Assembly: GCF_013186535.1 (NCBI RefSeq)
Contig: NZ_JABMCZ010000001.1
Coordinates: 2,046,001-2,110,000, forward strand
DNA from: Nocardia terpenica
GTDB taxonomy: Bacteria > Actinomycetota > Actinomycetes > Mycobacteriales > Mycobacteriaceae
DNA: 64,000 nucleotides
Direction: 5' to 3'
The position numbers and the translations under genes were made by a program. Every line of letters begins with the position of its first letter. Position 1 is the first letter of the stretch. Positions 24,901 to 37,643 of this stretch are shown here, one piece after another. The notes under the pieces are model-generated. The model was not told where the DNA came from. It saw only the letters and a program-made list of their open reading frames with translations, and did not search any database.

Positions 24901-26181
24901 GTGAGCGTCGACATCATCGAGGAACTGACCTGGCGTGGCTTGATCGCGCAGTCCACCGACCTGGACGCCCTGCGCGCCGAGCTGGCCGAGGGCCCGATCA
25001 CCCTCTATGCCGGCTTCGATCCGACCGCCGCCAGCCTGCACGCCGGTCACCTGGTTCCGCTGCTCGCGCTGAAGCGTTTCCAGCGCGCCGGCAACCGGCC
25101 CATCGTGCTCGCGGGCGGCGCGACCGGTCTCATCGGCGACCCCCGCGACGTCGGCGAGCGCGCCATGAATTCGACCGACACCGTGGCCGCCTGGGCCGAA
25201 CGCATCCGCGGCCAGCTGCAACGCTTCGTCGACCTGGACGACCCGAAGACCGGCGCGATCATCGCGAACAATATGGACTGGACCGGCCCGCTGACCACGG
25301 TCGAATTCCTGCGCGATGTCGGCAAGCACTTCTCGGTGAACGTCATGCTGGCCCGCGACACCGTCAAGCGGCGGCTCGAGACCGACGGCATGTCCTACAC
25401 CGAATTCAGCTACATGCTGTTGCAGGCCAACGACTACGTGCAGCTGCGCCGCAAGCACGGCTGCCACCTGCAGGTCGGCGGCTCGGACCAATGGGGCAAC
25501 ATCATCGCGGGCGTCGAACTGAATCGCCGCCTCGACGGCGAGCACGTGCACGCGCTGACGGTCCCCCTGGTGACCTCCGCCGACGGCAAGAAGTTCGGCA
25601 AGTCCACCGGCGGCGGCAGCCTGTGGCTGGACCCGGAGATGACCAGCCCCTACGCCTGGTACCAGTACTTCGTGAACACCGGCGACGCCGACGTGGTCCG
25701 CTACCTGCGCTGGTTCACCTTCCTCGAGCGCGAGGAACTGGACGAACTACAGAAGGCCACCGAGGAACGCCCGCACGCCCGCGCGGCACAGCGCCGACTG
25801 GCCGCCGAGATGACCACGCTCGTGCACGGCGAGGCCAACACCCGCGCGGTGCAACTCGCCAGCCAAGCCCTGTTCGGCCGCGGCGACCTGCACGAACTCG
25901 ACGAGTCCACGCTCGCCGCCGCTTTGTCCGAGGCCGCCGCCGACGGTGAAGTCGCGCAGGCGCGCACCGATTCGACGATCGTCGACCTCCTGGTGGCATC
26001 GGGCCTGTCGGACAGCCGGGGCGCGGCCCGCCGCGCGGTGAACGAGGGCGGCGCATCGGTGAACAACACCCGCATATCCGATCCGGAATGGACGCCCGCC
26101 GATTCCGATTACCTGCACGGACGCTGGCTCGTCCTGCGCCGCGGCAAGAAGAACTTCGCGGGAGCTCGCCGCGCCGAATGA
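24901..26181 (+). CDS. tyrS: Tyrosyl-tRNA synthetase
   Basis: 426 residues, charges tRNA-Tyr with tyrosine. HIGH-type motif 'AGFDPTAASLHAGHLVPLL', tyrosine-binding 'YTEFSYMLLQANDY' and 'GGSDQWGNI', KMSKS variant 'KKFGKSTGG'. A C-terminal S4 domain (about 360-420) binds the anticodon arm. Start GTG 24901. The gene order mpg - tyrS matches M. tuberculosis Rv1688-Rv1689, but here an rRNA operon follows. Confidence 0.97.
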   Translation: MSVDIIEELTWRGLIAQSTDLDALRAELAEGPITLYAGFDPTAASLHAGHLVPLLALKRFQRAGNRPIVLAGGATGLIGDPRDVGERAMNSTDTVAAWAERIRGQLQRFVDLDDPKTGAIIANNMDWTGPLTTVEFLRDVGKHFSVNVMLARDTVKRRLETDGMSYTEFSYMLLQANDYVQLRRKHGCHLQVGGSDQWGNIIAGVELNRRLDGEHVHALTVPLVTSADGKKFGKSTGGGSLWLDPEMTSPYAWYQYFVNTGDADVVRYLRWFTFLEREELDELQKATEERPHARAAQRRLAAEMTTLVHGEANTRAVQLASQALFGRGDLHELDESTLAAALSEAAADGEVAQARTDSTIVDLLVASGLSDSRGAARRAVNEGGASVNNTRISDPEWTPADSDYLHGRWLVLRRGKKNFAGARRAE

Positions 26182-26184
26182 CAC

Positions 26185-26231
26185 GGTTGCCATGACCTGG
26201 GTCACATTGCCGCGACCCAGGTCGGGCAACC
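26185..26231 (+). terminator. Long stem-loop after tyrS, probable terminator
   Basis: A two-part stem: GGTTGCC / GGCAACC (26185-26191 and 26225-26231) outside, GACCTGGGTC / GACCCAGGTC (26194-26203 and 26214-26223) inside, loop ACATTGCCGC. It begins four bases after the tyrS stop. There is no T-run, which is common for actinobacterial terminators; it would also insulate the rRNA promoter. Confidence 0.75.
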
Positions 26232-26417
26232 GCCCGAAGCGAGGCCCCTGACCAGCGAAAACGCCTGCTGTCTTGGGGATTTGACGTTCCGTTATCCAAC
26301 ACGTAACTTATTCCAGGTCAGAGCGACACGGACACCGACCCGGGGCCGAGAGGCCAGGGAGAACGAGGCTGGACGAGGAGCGCCTGACCATCAGCAAGAT
26401 CGAATTACGCCTCGGAC

Positions 26418-26446
26418 TTGACTCTGCGGGTTGGTTCGGTTAGGCT
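26418..26446 (+). promoter_or_regulatory. rRNA operon promoter
   Basis: A -35 TTGACT (26418-26423), 17-base spacer and -10 TAGGCT (26441-26446), close to the housekeeping sigma consensus, about 245 bases before the 16S gene. The leader between them contains TTGAGAACTCAATAG near 26505, a feature of actinobacterial rRNA leaders, and AT-rich segments that should form the processing stem with the spacer. Confidence 0.78.
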
Positions 26447-26691
26447 GGAAAAGTTGCCTCCGAAGAAGGCCGGATATCCGGTTGGATGCGGAGTGCGCCT
26501 GTTCTTTGAGAACTCAATAGTGTGTCGATGAATGTCAGTGCCAAATATTTACATTTGGTTCCGGTGCTTACACCCCCGTGTGAGCGCCGGGATATTTAGT
26601 CAGCAAATACTTTTGCTGGCGTTTGATTTTGCCAAGGTTTTCGGACTCTGGTTAATTCTTCCGATTACGTCTTCGGACGCAATTGAGAGTC

Positions 26692-31576
<4,885 letters not shown>

Positions 31577-31651
31577 AGCTGCTACGCGTCCACTGTGCGG
31601 TATCTGAAACAACACACGACCCCCCGTGGAGGGTGTGGATAGTTTCATAGT

Positions 31652-31768
31652 GTTACGGCGGTTATAGCGGTGGGGAAACGCCCGGTCCCATTCCGAACCC
31701 GGAAGCTAAGGCCACCTGCGCCGATGGTACTGCACTCGCCAGGGTGTGGGAGAGTAGGACACCGCCGG
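31652..31768 (+). rRNA. rrf: 5S ribosomal RNA
   Basis: About 117 bases; GGCGGTTATAGCGG at the start pairs with CCGCCG at the end, and CCCATTCCGAACCCGGAAG is the conserved loop C region. It is the last gene of the rRNA operon. Confidence 0.93.
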
Positions 31769-31779
31769 ACAATCCTTCG

Positions 31780-31811
31780 AAATGGGGGCCCATACCGTGG
31801 GCCCCCATTTT
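31780..31811 (+). terminator. Rho-independent terminator of the rRNA operon
   Basis: AAATGGGGGCCCA (31780-31792), loop TACCG, TGGGCCCCCATTT (31798-31810): a perfect 13-bp stem followed by T and G. It is placed twelve bases after 5S. Confidence 0.92.
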
Positions 31812-31951
31812 GCGTTTCAGGGCCTGTGCCGCGTGGACGCCGGACCGTCCGCACGTGATTGAATCTGGGTCGTACGGACCGCACGTCACGTGGGCGAGAG
31901 CGCCGCGACCGGGCATCGATAGCAACAGCGACGACAGAGAGAGGGAGCACC

Positions 31952-33544
31952 GTGTCGGAGCAGAACGACGGCAGGAAGCCCTTCCGCCGCAGCGGCGCCG
32001 GTCAGGGCCCGGGCGGCTCCGGCAAACCCCCGCGCGAGCGGTCCGGTGGTGACCGGCCCTACCAGCCACGGAGTGACCGCAACGAGGGCGGCGACGCCCG
32101 GGGAACCGGCGACCGCCGTTCGGGCGGTTTCCGCCGCGACAACTCCGGCCGCGATCGCGAATTCGGCGACCGCCGTGGGAATTTCGACGACCGCCGGGGC
32201 GGATCCGACGATCGTCGTGGCTACGGCGACCGTCGTGGTGATTCGGACAACCAGCGCGGTGGATTCGGCGACCGGCACGGTGGATCCGGCGAGCGGCGCG
32301 GTTTCGATGGTTCCCGTGGTGGTTCCGACGGCCGCCGCGGCGGATCCGATGATCGCCGTGGTGGTTTCGGTGAACGGCGCGGTGGGTCCGATGACCGTCG
32401 TGGTTTCGGTGATCGCCGGGGTGGGTCCGATGATCGCCGTGGTGGTTTCGGCGAGCGTCGCGGCGGTTCCGATGATCGCCGGGGCGGTTTCGGTGAGCGT
32501 CGCGGGGAGTTCGGTGAGCGGCGGGGTGGTTACGAGCGTGGTGGTGCGGAGCGGAGATCCGGTGGGCCGCGGGGGGATTCCGATCGTGGGGATTTCCGGC
32601 GTGGGGAGGAGCGGTCGGATCGTTGGGGCGGCGAAGGTCGCGGCGGGTTTTCGCGGGATCGGCGCGAGGGGGATCGGCCCGCGCGTGGTGAGCGTGAATT
32701 CGGTGGTGACAGAAGGGAATTCGGTCGGGGTGGGGATGCCGGTCGGCCGGAGGAGCGGCGGCGTGGTGGCGAGGGGGTCGGGCGGGGACAGGAGCGTCGG
32801 CCGGGGCGTCCCGATGAGCCCGCGCTGCCCGAGGATGTTCAGGCGAGCGATCTGGAGCCGGTGATCCGGCGCGATCTGCTCAGCCTGGACAAGGGCAATG
32901 CCGAGACGGTTGCCCGGCACCTGGTGATGGCGGCCCGGCTCCTCGACGAGGATCCCGAGCTGGCCCTGGCGCATGCGCGGGCGGCGCGGCAGCGCGCCGG
33001 GCGGATCGCGGTGGTTCGCGAAACCGCCGGTGTCACCGCCTATCACGCGGGTGAGTGGGCCGAGGCGCTCTCCGAGTTGCGCACCGCGCGGCGGATGTCG
33101 GGCGGCTCCGGTCTGCTCGCGGTGATGGCCGACTGCGAACGCGGTCTCGGTCGCCCCGAGCGCGCCATCGAACTGGGGCGCAGCGACGAGGCCCGGGGCC
33201 TGCGCGGCGACGAGGCCACCGAGTTGCGCATCGTGGTCGCGGGCGCCCGCATGGATCTGGGCCAGTACGACCAGGCCGTGGTGACGCTGCAGACCCCCGA
33301 TCTCGACCCTGCCCGTACCGGTTCCGCCGCGGCCCGACTGTTCTATGCCTACGCGGAGGCCCTGCTGGCCGCCGATCGTGGCGACGAGGCCCTCCAGTGG
33401 TTCCTCAATGCCGCCGCCGCGGACATCGACGGCGAGACCGATGCCGAGGAGCGTGCCGACGAGCTCGCCGGTGGTGCGGTCGCGGATTACGACGAGGCCG
33501 AGGATTCGGGCGGCGATGACGAACCGTCGGACGACACTCGGTAA
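31952..33544 (+). CDS. TPR-like protein with long RGG/DRR-rich N-terminus (Rv1691 relative)
   Basis: 530 residues. Residues 30-285 are low-complexity, made of GGSDDRRGGFGERR-type repeats (Arg, Gly, Asp with Phe/Tyr spaced every ~10), and so likely disordered and RNA-binding. From about 300 to 500 come helical repeats like TPR ('LVMAARLLDEDPELALAHARAARQ', 'HAGEWAEALSELRTARRM', 'GQYDQAVVTLQTPDL'). The last ~30 residues are acidic. Start GTG 31952 has GAGAGGGAGC right before it. The mycobacterial counterpart, as I recall, lacks the N-terminal extension. It leads into the Rv1692-like gene (21-base gap). The function is unknown; assembly of RNA-protein complexes is a guess. Confidence 0.85.
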   Translation: MSEQNDGRKPFRRSGAGQGPGGSGKPPRERSGGDRPYQPRSDRNEGGDARGTGDRRSGGFRRDNSGRDREFGDRRGNFDDRRGGSDDRRGYGDRRGDSDNQRGGFGDRHGGSGERRGFDGSRGGSDGRRGGSDDRRGGFGERRGGSDDRRGFGDRRGGSDDRRGGFGERRGGSDDRRGGFGERRGEFGERRGGYERGGAERRSGGPRGDSDRGDFRRGEERSDRWGGEGRGGFSRDRREGDRPARGEREFGGDRREFGRGGDAGRPEERRRGGEGVGRGQERRPGRPDEPALPEDVQASDLEPVIRRDLLSLDKGNAETVARHLVMAARLLDEDPELALAHARAARQRAGRIAVVRETAGVTAYHAGEWAEALSELRTARRMSGGSGLLAVMADCERGLGRPERAIELGRSDEARGLRGDEATELRIVVAGARMDLGQYDQAVVTLQTPDLDPARTGSAAARLFYAYAEALLAADRGDEALQWFLNAAAADIDGETDAEERADELAGGAVADYDEAEDSGGDDEPSDDTR

Positions 33545-33565
33545 CGGAGCTAGGTGGAGGCTGCT

Positions 33566-34450
33566 GTGACGCGCTTGCGGGATCGGTTCGGGGCACTGCT
33601 GCTGGATCTGGACGGGACGCTGTATCGGGGTAATGCGGTGATTCCCGGTGCGCCCGAGGCGCTTTCGGCGGGGGAGCAGGTGTTGGTGTATGTGACCAAC
33701 AATGCGAGCCGGGCCGCGGGAGCGGTGGCGCGGCATCTGGCCGAGCTGGGGTTCGCGGCCGGTGAGGGCGATGTCGTCACCAGTGCGCAGGCGGCGGCGC
33801 ATGTGCTCGCCGGGCGGCTCGAGCCGGGGGCCGCGGTGCTGGTCGTCGGGACCGACGATCTGGTGGCGGAGATCGATCGGGTCGGGTTGCGGCCGGTGCG
33901 GCGGTTCGACGGCGAGGCGCCCGCGGCGGTGGTGCAGGGGCATTCGCCGCAGACAGCGTGGCCGGACCTGGCGGAGGCCGCGTATGCGCTGCGCGCCGGG
34001 GCGCTGTGGGTGGCGACCAATACCGATGCGACGCTGCCCAACGAGCGGGGACTCGCGCCGGGGAACGGCTCGATGGTTGCCGCGCTGCGAGCCGCGACCG
34101 AACTGGAGCCCTTGGTCGCGGGCAAACCCTATGCGCCGCTGATGGAAGACGCGCTCGAGCGAGCGGCCACCCGCGCCGCATTGGTGGTCGGCGATCGCCT
34201 CGATACCGACATCGACGGCGCCCACTGCGTGGACCTTCCCTCCCTGCTGGTCTTGACCGGCGTCAGCACCCTCACCGACCTCCGCAAACAACCCGCCGAC
34301 CGCCTCCCCACCTACCTCGCCGACTCCCTCGATGCACTGAACCACCCTGTGGCGCAGACTGTTTCGGTCGATGACGCGACGGATATCGCGGACGCCCTCG
34401 CCGACCTCCTGCGCGCGCATCCTGGCCGAGCAATCGAGATTGCGCAGTAG
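33566..34450 (+). CDS. HAD-superfamily phosphatase, glycerol-3-phosphate phosphatase type (Rv1692-like)
   Basis: 294 residues. HAD motif I 'LLLDLDGTLYRG', motif II 'YVTNNASR', motif III Lys in 'VAGKPYAPLM' and motif IV 'VVGDRLDTDIDGAH' are all present, with the NagD-type cap. The mycobacterial relative Rv1692 is described as a D-glycerol-3-phosphate phosphatase in phospholipid head-group recycling. I place the start at GTG 33566, where AGGTGGAGG stands five bases upstream, rather than at GTG 33554. It ends before a large repeat cluster. Confidence 0.9.
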   Translation: MTRLRDRFGALLLDLDGTLYRGNAVIPGAPEALSAGEQVLVYVTNNASRAAGAVARHLAELGFAAGEGDVVTSAQAAAHVLAGRLEPGAAVLVVGTDDLVAEIDRVGLRPVRRFDGEAPAAVVQGHSPQTAWPDLAEAAYALRAGALWVATNTDATLPNERGLAPGNGSMVAALRAATELEPLVAGKPYAPLMEDALERAATRAALVVGDRLDTDIDGAHCVDLPSLLVLTGVSTLTDLRKQPADRLPTYLADSLDALNHPVAQTVSVDDATDIADALADLLRAHPGRAIEIAQ

Positions 34451-34459
34451 CCCACGCCT

Positions 34460-34676
34460 GATCCCGGCGTGTGGCCCTGCTCTTGATCTCGGCGTGTGGC
34501 CCTGCTCTTGATCCCGGCGTGTGGCCTACTCCAGGTCTCGGCGTGTGGCCTACTCCAGGTCTCGGCGTGTGGCCTACTCCAGGTCTCGGCGTGTGGCCTA
34601 CTCCAGGTCCCGGCGTGTGGCCTACCCCAGGTCCCCGTGTGGCCCACCCCAGGTCCCGGAGTGCCGCCCTACTCCT
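34460..34676. repeat. 22-25-bp tandem array leading into hairpin copies 5/6
   Basis: About nine units: 25, 25, 24, 24, 24, 24, 24, 22 and 25 bp. Most begin GATCCCGGCGTG or GGTCTCGGCGTG and end CTACTCCA or CTGCTCTT. The array runs directly into the hairpin at 34677, and its unit start equals the hairpin's 5' arm. Confidence 0.9.
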
Positions 34677-34738
34677 GATCCCGGCGTGCTTTTGGCCGGG
34701 ATCCTCCGCAGGATTCCGGCCAAAAGCACGCCGGAATC
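34677..34738. repeat. Paired inverted hairpins, copies 5 and 6
   Basis: Copy 5 is GATCCCGGC, loop GTGCTTTTG, GCCGGGATC (34677-34703). Eight bases later copy 6 is GATTCCGGC, loop CAAAAGCAC, GCCGGAATC (34712-34738), the reverse complement orientation with the other arm variant. It lies between the convergent HAD and DUF218 genes. Confidence 0.9.
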
Positions 34739-34746
34739 AGGTGGCT

Positions 34747-34850
34747 GGTGTCGTCGTGGTGTGGTGGTGCTGTTGTCGTCATGATGTGGTGGCGCTGGTG
34801 TCGTCGTGGTGTGGTGGCGCTGGTGTCGTCGTGGTGTGCTGGCTGCCAGG
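34747..34850. repeat. Second tandem array, ~25-bp units rich in GTGGTG
   Basis: Four imperfect units of about 25 bp, each beginning GGTGTCGTCGTGG or a close variant and ending TGGTGGCGCT or similar. It ends at the stop of the convergent DUF218 gene. No link to the hairpin sequence is seen. Confidence 0.75.
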
Positions 34851-34853
34851 CGG

Positions 34854-35459
34854 TTATCCGTGGCGGAGTAGTGCGTGGCCCGCGCGGCGGCGGGCTATTG
34901 CGGTGAGTTCGTAGGCGGCGGTGGGGATTTTGAGCCACCAGCGTTCCAGGGGGCGGTAGTCGTCGGTGGGGGTTAGGCGGGGGGCCAGGTCGGGGCGTTG
35001 GAGGGTGAGGTAGCGGCGGGCTCGGGCGGCGTGCATGGGGTCGGAGGCTATGAGGATGCGGTCGGCGTGTTCGATCAGGGGGAGGGTGAATTCGATGTTT
35101 TGCCAGGTGCTTTCGGACTTGGTTTCGGTGGCCGTGCGGGATTCGGGGATGCCAAGGGACTCGTGGGCGTAGCAGGCCATGACGTCGGCCTCGGCCTGGT
35201 CGCGCTCGACCGCGCCGCCGGTGAAGACGATGATGTCGGTGCGGGCGGGGTCCAGCGATCGGGCCGCGATTTGGCAGCGCCAGCGCTGCATGGGATGCGG
35301 TTGCCCGTTCTTCTTGGCCGGACAGCCCAGCACCACAACGGCTTCGGTGCCGTTCGGGGCGCTCGGGTCGGCGGGGGCGAAGCCGCGCCGCGACGCTCGC
35401 CGGTGCAGTAGCTCGGACACCGCGACGATCGTGGCCAGCGTCACCGCCACCCGCAGCAT
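34854..35459 (-). CDS. DUF218/ElyC-SanA-YdcF family protein
   Basis: 201 residues. N-terminal membrane segment ('MLRVAVTLATIVAVSELLH'), then the DUF218 fold: 'EAVVVLGCPAKKNGQP', 'IIVFTGGAV', 'ESLGIPESRTATETKSESTWQNIEF' and 'RILIASDPMHAARARRYL'. Relatives affect envelope integrity or vancomycin sensitivity in E. coli; the chemistry is not known. I take the ATG at 35459; the frame continues upstream to GTGs that would add a basic tail. This gene is inserted between the Rv1692 and Rv1693 counterparts. Confidence 0.85.
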   Translation of the reverse strand: MLRVAVTLATIVAVSELLHRRASRRGFAPADPSAPNGTEAVVVLGCPAKKNGQPHPMQRWRCQIAARSLDPARTDIIVFTGGAVERDQAEADVMACYAHESLGIPESRTATETKSESTWQNIEFTLPLIEHADRILIASDPMHAARARRYLTLQRPDLAPRLTPTDDYRPLERWWLKIPTAAYELTAIARRRAGHALLRHG

Positions 35460-35606
35460 TGCCCGCCGCCCGACAGCATCGACTCGATCAGCTCGCACCG
35501 CCACATTCTGCCAAGGGCGGGCCGGATGCGCCCCACCGCCGCGCCCGTGCTGTGGCGCAGTCGGTACGTGTGTTCGAATGCGAACTCCGGTAGCGTGGTC
35601 GACACC

Positions 35607-35882
35607 ATGACTACGCCGATGCCTCGTCCGCACGCGCCCGGGCCGAACGCCCGCCCGGGTGTGCCGCTGCCCGGTCAGCACCTGCCGGGCGCGACCCCGG
35701 CGGAGTTCGCCGATCCGCAGCAGGTGCGCGCGGAGATCGACGCGCTGGTATCGGAACTGGCTGCCGGAACACACAATTCGGACCCCGACCGTGCGGGCGT
35801 CGACATCACCCGGCGGGCCCGCATCCTGGAGCAGGCGCACGAGGTGCTGGTCCAGGCCCTGGCGACGGTGGACAAGATCTGA
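35607..35882 (+). CDS. Small conserved protein (Rv1693 type)
   Basis: 91 residues. A Pro-rich N-terminus (about 35 residues) precedes a helical C-terminal part ('QVRAEIDALVSELAAG', 'GVDITRRARILEQAHEVLVQALATVD'). No motif of known function. Its place between the Rv1692-like gene and tlyA matches Rv1693. It ends one base before tlyA's GTG and is probably co-transcribed with it. Confidence 0.8.
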   Translation: MTTPMPRPHAPGPNARPGVPLPGQHLPGATPAEFADPQQVRAEIDALVSELAAGTHNSDPDRAGVDITRRARILEQAHEVLVQALATVDKI

Positions 35883-35883
35883 G

Positions 35884-36696
35884 GTGGCCAGGCGCGCTCG
35901 GGTGGACGCCGAACTGGTTCGCCGCGGATTGGCGCGATCGCGGGAGCACGCGGTCGAACTGATCGGCGCGGGCCGCGTCCTCATCAACGGAACGGTCGCC
36001 GCCAAACCCGCGACGGCGGTCGAGGCGGGCACGCCCCTGGTCGTTCGGGAGGAACCCGACGAGGTGCGGTGGGCCTCGCGGGGCGCGCACAAGCTGCTGG
36101 GCGCGCTCGCGGCGTTCGAGCCGCAGGGTGTCACCGTCGAGGGGCGGCGCTGCCTGGATGCGGGCGCGTCGACCGGCGGTTTCACCGATGTGCTGCTGTC
36201 GCGCGGTGCGCGCGAGGTGGTTGCCGCCGATGTCGGCTACGGCCAGCTGGTGTGGCGGCTGCGCACCGACGAGCGGGTGCACGTGCTGGATCGCACCAAT
36301 GTCCGTGCCCTGACCGCCGAGCAGATCGGCGGCCCGGTCGAGGTGGTCGTGGCCGATCTGTCGTTCATCTCGCTGGGCCTGGTGCTGCCCGCGCTCGCCG
36401 CGTGTTGCGCGCCCGATGCCGATCTGTTGCCCATGGTGAAGCCGCAATTCGAGGTCGGTCGGGAGCGAGTAGGCTCCGGCGGTGTGGTGCGTGATCCCGG
36501 GCTGCGCGCGGAGGCGGTGCGCGAGGTCGCGGCCGCCGCTGCCGGGCTGGGTCTGCACACGCGGGGGGTCGTGGCCAGTCCGCTGCCCGGGCCCTCCGGC
36601 AATGTCGAATATTTTCTGTGGCTGCGTAAGGGCGGGGAACCCGTGGACGATGTGGCGGCGTTGGTGACACAGGCGGTCGAGGAGGGACCACAGTGA
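35884..36696 (+). CDS. tlyA: 16S/23S rRNA 2'-O-methyltransferase TlyA
   Basis: 270 residues. Methylates 2'-OH of cytidines in both rRNAs, and its loss gives capreomycin resistance in mycobacteria. An S4 domain covers residues 1-60 ('RVDAELVRRGLARSREHAVELIGAGRVLING') and an FtsJ/RrmJ fold follows, with SAM loop 'LDAGASTGGFTDVLL' and 'VVADLSFISL', 'MVKPQFEVGRE'. Start GTG 35884. Its stop overlaps the nadK GTG by four bases. Confidence 0.95.
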   Translation: MARRARVDAELVRRGLARSREHAVELIGAGRVLINGTVAAKPATAVEAGTPLVVREEPDEVRWASRGAHKLLGALAAFEPQGVTVEGRRCLDAGASTGGFTDVLLSRGAREVVAADVGYGQLVWRLRTDERVHVLDRTNVRALTAEQIGGPVEVVVADLSFISLGLVLPALAACCAPDADLLPMVKPQFEVGRERVGSGGVVRDPGLRAEAVREVAAAAAGLGLHTRGVVASPLPGPSGNVEYFLWLRKGGEPVDDVAALVTQAVEEGPQ

Positions 36697-37643
36697 AGCG
36701 GGAGATCCTGCTCGTCGCGCATCCCGGTCGGCCGGAGCTGACCGAGACCGCGCATCGGGTGGCGAAGATCTTCGCCGAGGCCGGGATCGGCCTGCGCGTG
36801 CTGGCCGACGAGGCGTACAGCACCAGGCTCGACTGCGACGAGCAGGGCGAGCCGGACGGTTATCCGGTGCAGACGGTCGAGCACGGCCCCGACGCCGCGG
36901 TGGGCTGCGAGATGGTGCTCGCGCTGGGCGGTGACGGCACCTTCCTGCGCGCGGCCGAGACGGCGCGCCCGGCGCGGGTGCCGGTGCTGGGAATCAACCT
37001 GGGGCGCATCGGATTTCTCACCGAGGCCGAGGGCGAACACCTCGACGACACGCTCGCCCAAGTGGTGCACGGCGACTATCGCATCGAACAGCGGATGACG
37101 ATAGATGTCAGCGTCCGCGTGGATGATGTCGTGGTGGACCGCGGCTGGGCCCTGAACGAGGCCAGTATCGAGAACGCCGCCCGCATGGGTGTGCTCGAGG
37201 TGGTGCTGGAGGTGGACGGCCGCCCCGTCTCGCAGTTCGGCTGCGACGGGGTCCTGGTAGCGACGCCGACCGGCTCCACCGCCTACGCGTTCTCCGCGGG
37301 CGGGCCGGTGGTGTGGCCGGAACTCGAGGCGCTGCTGGTGATTCCGAGCAATGCCCACGCCCTGTTCGCGCGTCCGCTGGTGACCAGCCCGGATTCCCGC
37401 ATCGCCGTGGAGACCGTGGCGACGGGCCATGACGCGGTCGTCTTCCTGGACGGCCGCCGCACGCTGCCGCTGCCGAAGGGCGGGCGGTTCGAGGCGATTC
37501 GGGGGAGTGAGCCGGTGCGATGGGTGCGGTTGGATTCCGCCCCGTTCGCCGACCGGATGGTGCGCAAATTCCAGTTGCCCGTGACAGGTTGGCGGGGCCG
37601 ACGGTGGACGGAGACCACGAGTGCTGACCGAGATCAGGATTGA
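36693..37643 (+). CDS. nadK: NAD kinase
   Basis: 316 residues, phosphorylates NAD to NADP (polyphosphate/ATP in actinobacteria). 'LALGGDGTFLRAAE' is the catalytic GGDG motif, followed by 'GINLGRIGFLTE', 'NEASIE' and 'GVLVATPTGSTAYAFSAGG'. Overlaps tlyA at its start and recN by 23 bases at its end, so translation is coupled through tlyA-nadK-recN, as in mycobacteria (Rv1694-1696). Confidence 0.95.
   Translation: MKREILLVAHPGRPELTETAHRVAKIFAEAGIGLRVLADEAYSTRLDCDEQGEPDGYPVQTVEHGPDAAVGCEMVLALGGDGTFLRAAETARPARVPVLGINLGRIGFLTEAEGEHLDDTLAQVVHGDYRIEQRMTIDVSVRVDDVVVDRGWALNEASIENAARMGVLEVVLEVDGRPVSQFGCDGVLVATPTGSTAYAFSAGGPVVWPELEALLVIPSNAHALFARPLVTSPDSRIAVETVATGHDAVVFLDGRRTLPLPKGGRFEAIRGSEPVRWVRLDSAPFADRMVRKFQLPVTGWRGRRWTETTSADRDQD

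Noticed and set aside
31886..34420. 844-codon ORF on the minus strand
   Set aside because: It lies over the TPR and HAD genes; the Thr/Pro/Ile repeats are the reverse reading of the RGG repeats.
34677..34738. Hairpin copies as classical rho-independent terminators
   Set aside because: Strong stems but no T-run on either side, and copy 11 lies at an operon start, so termination cannot be the only role.
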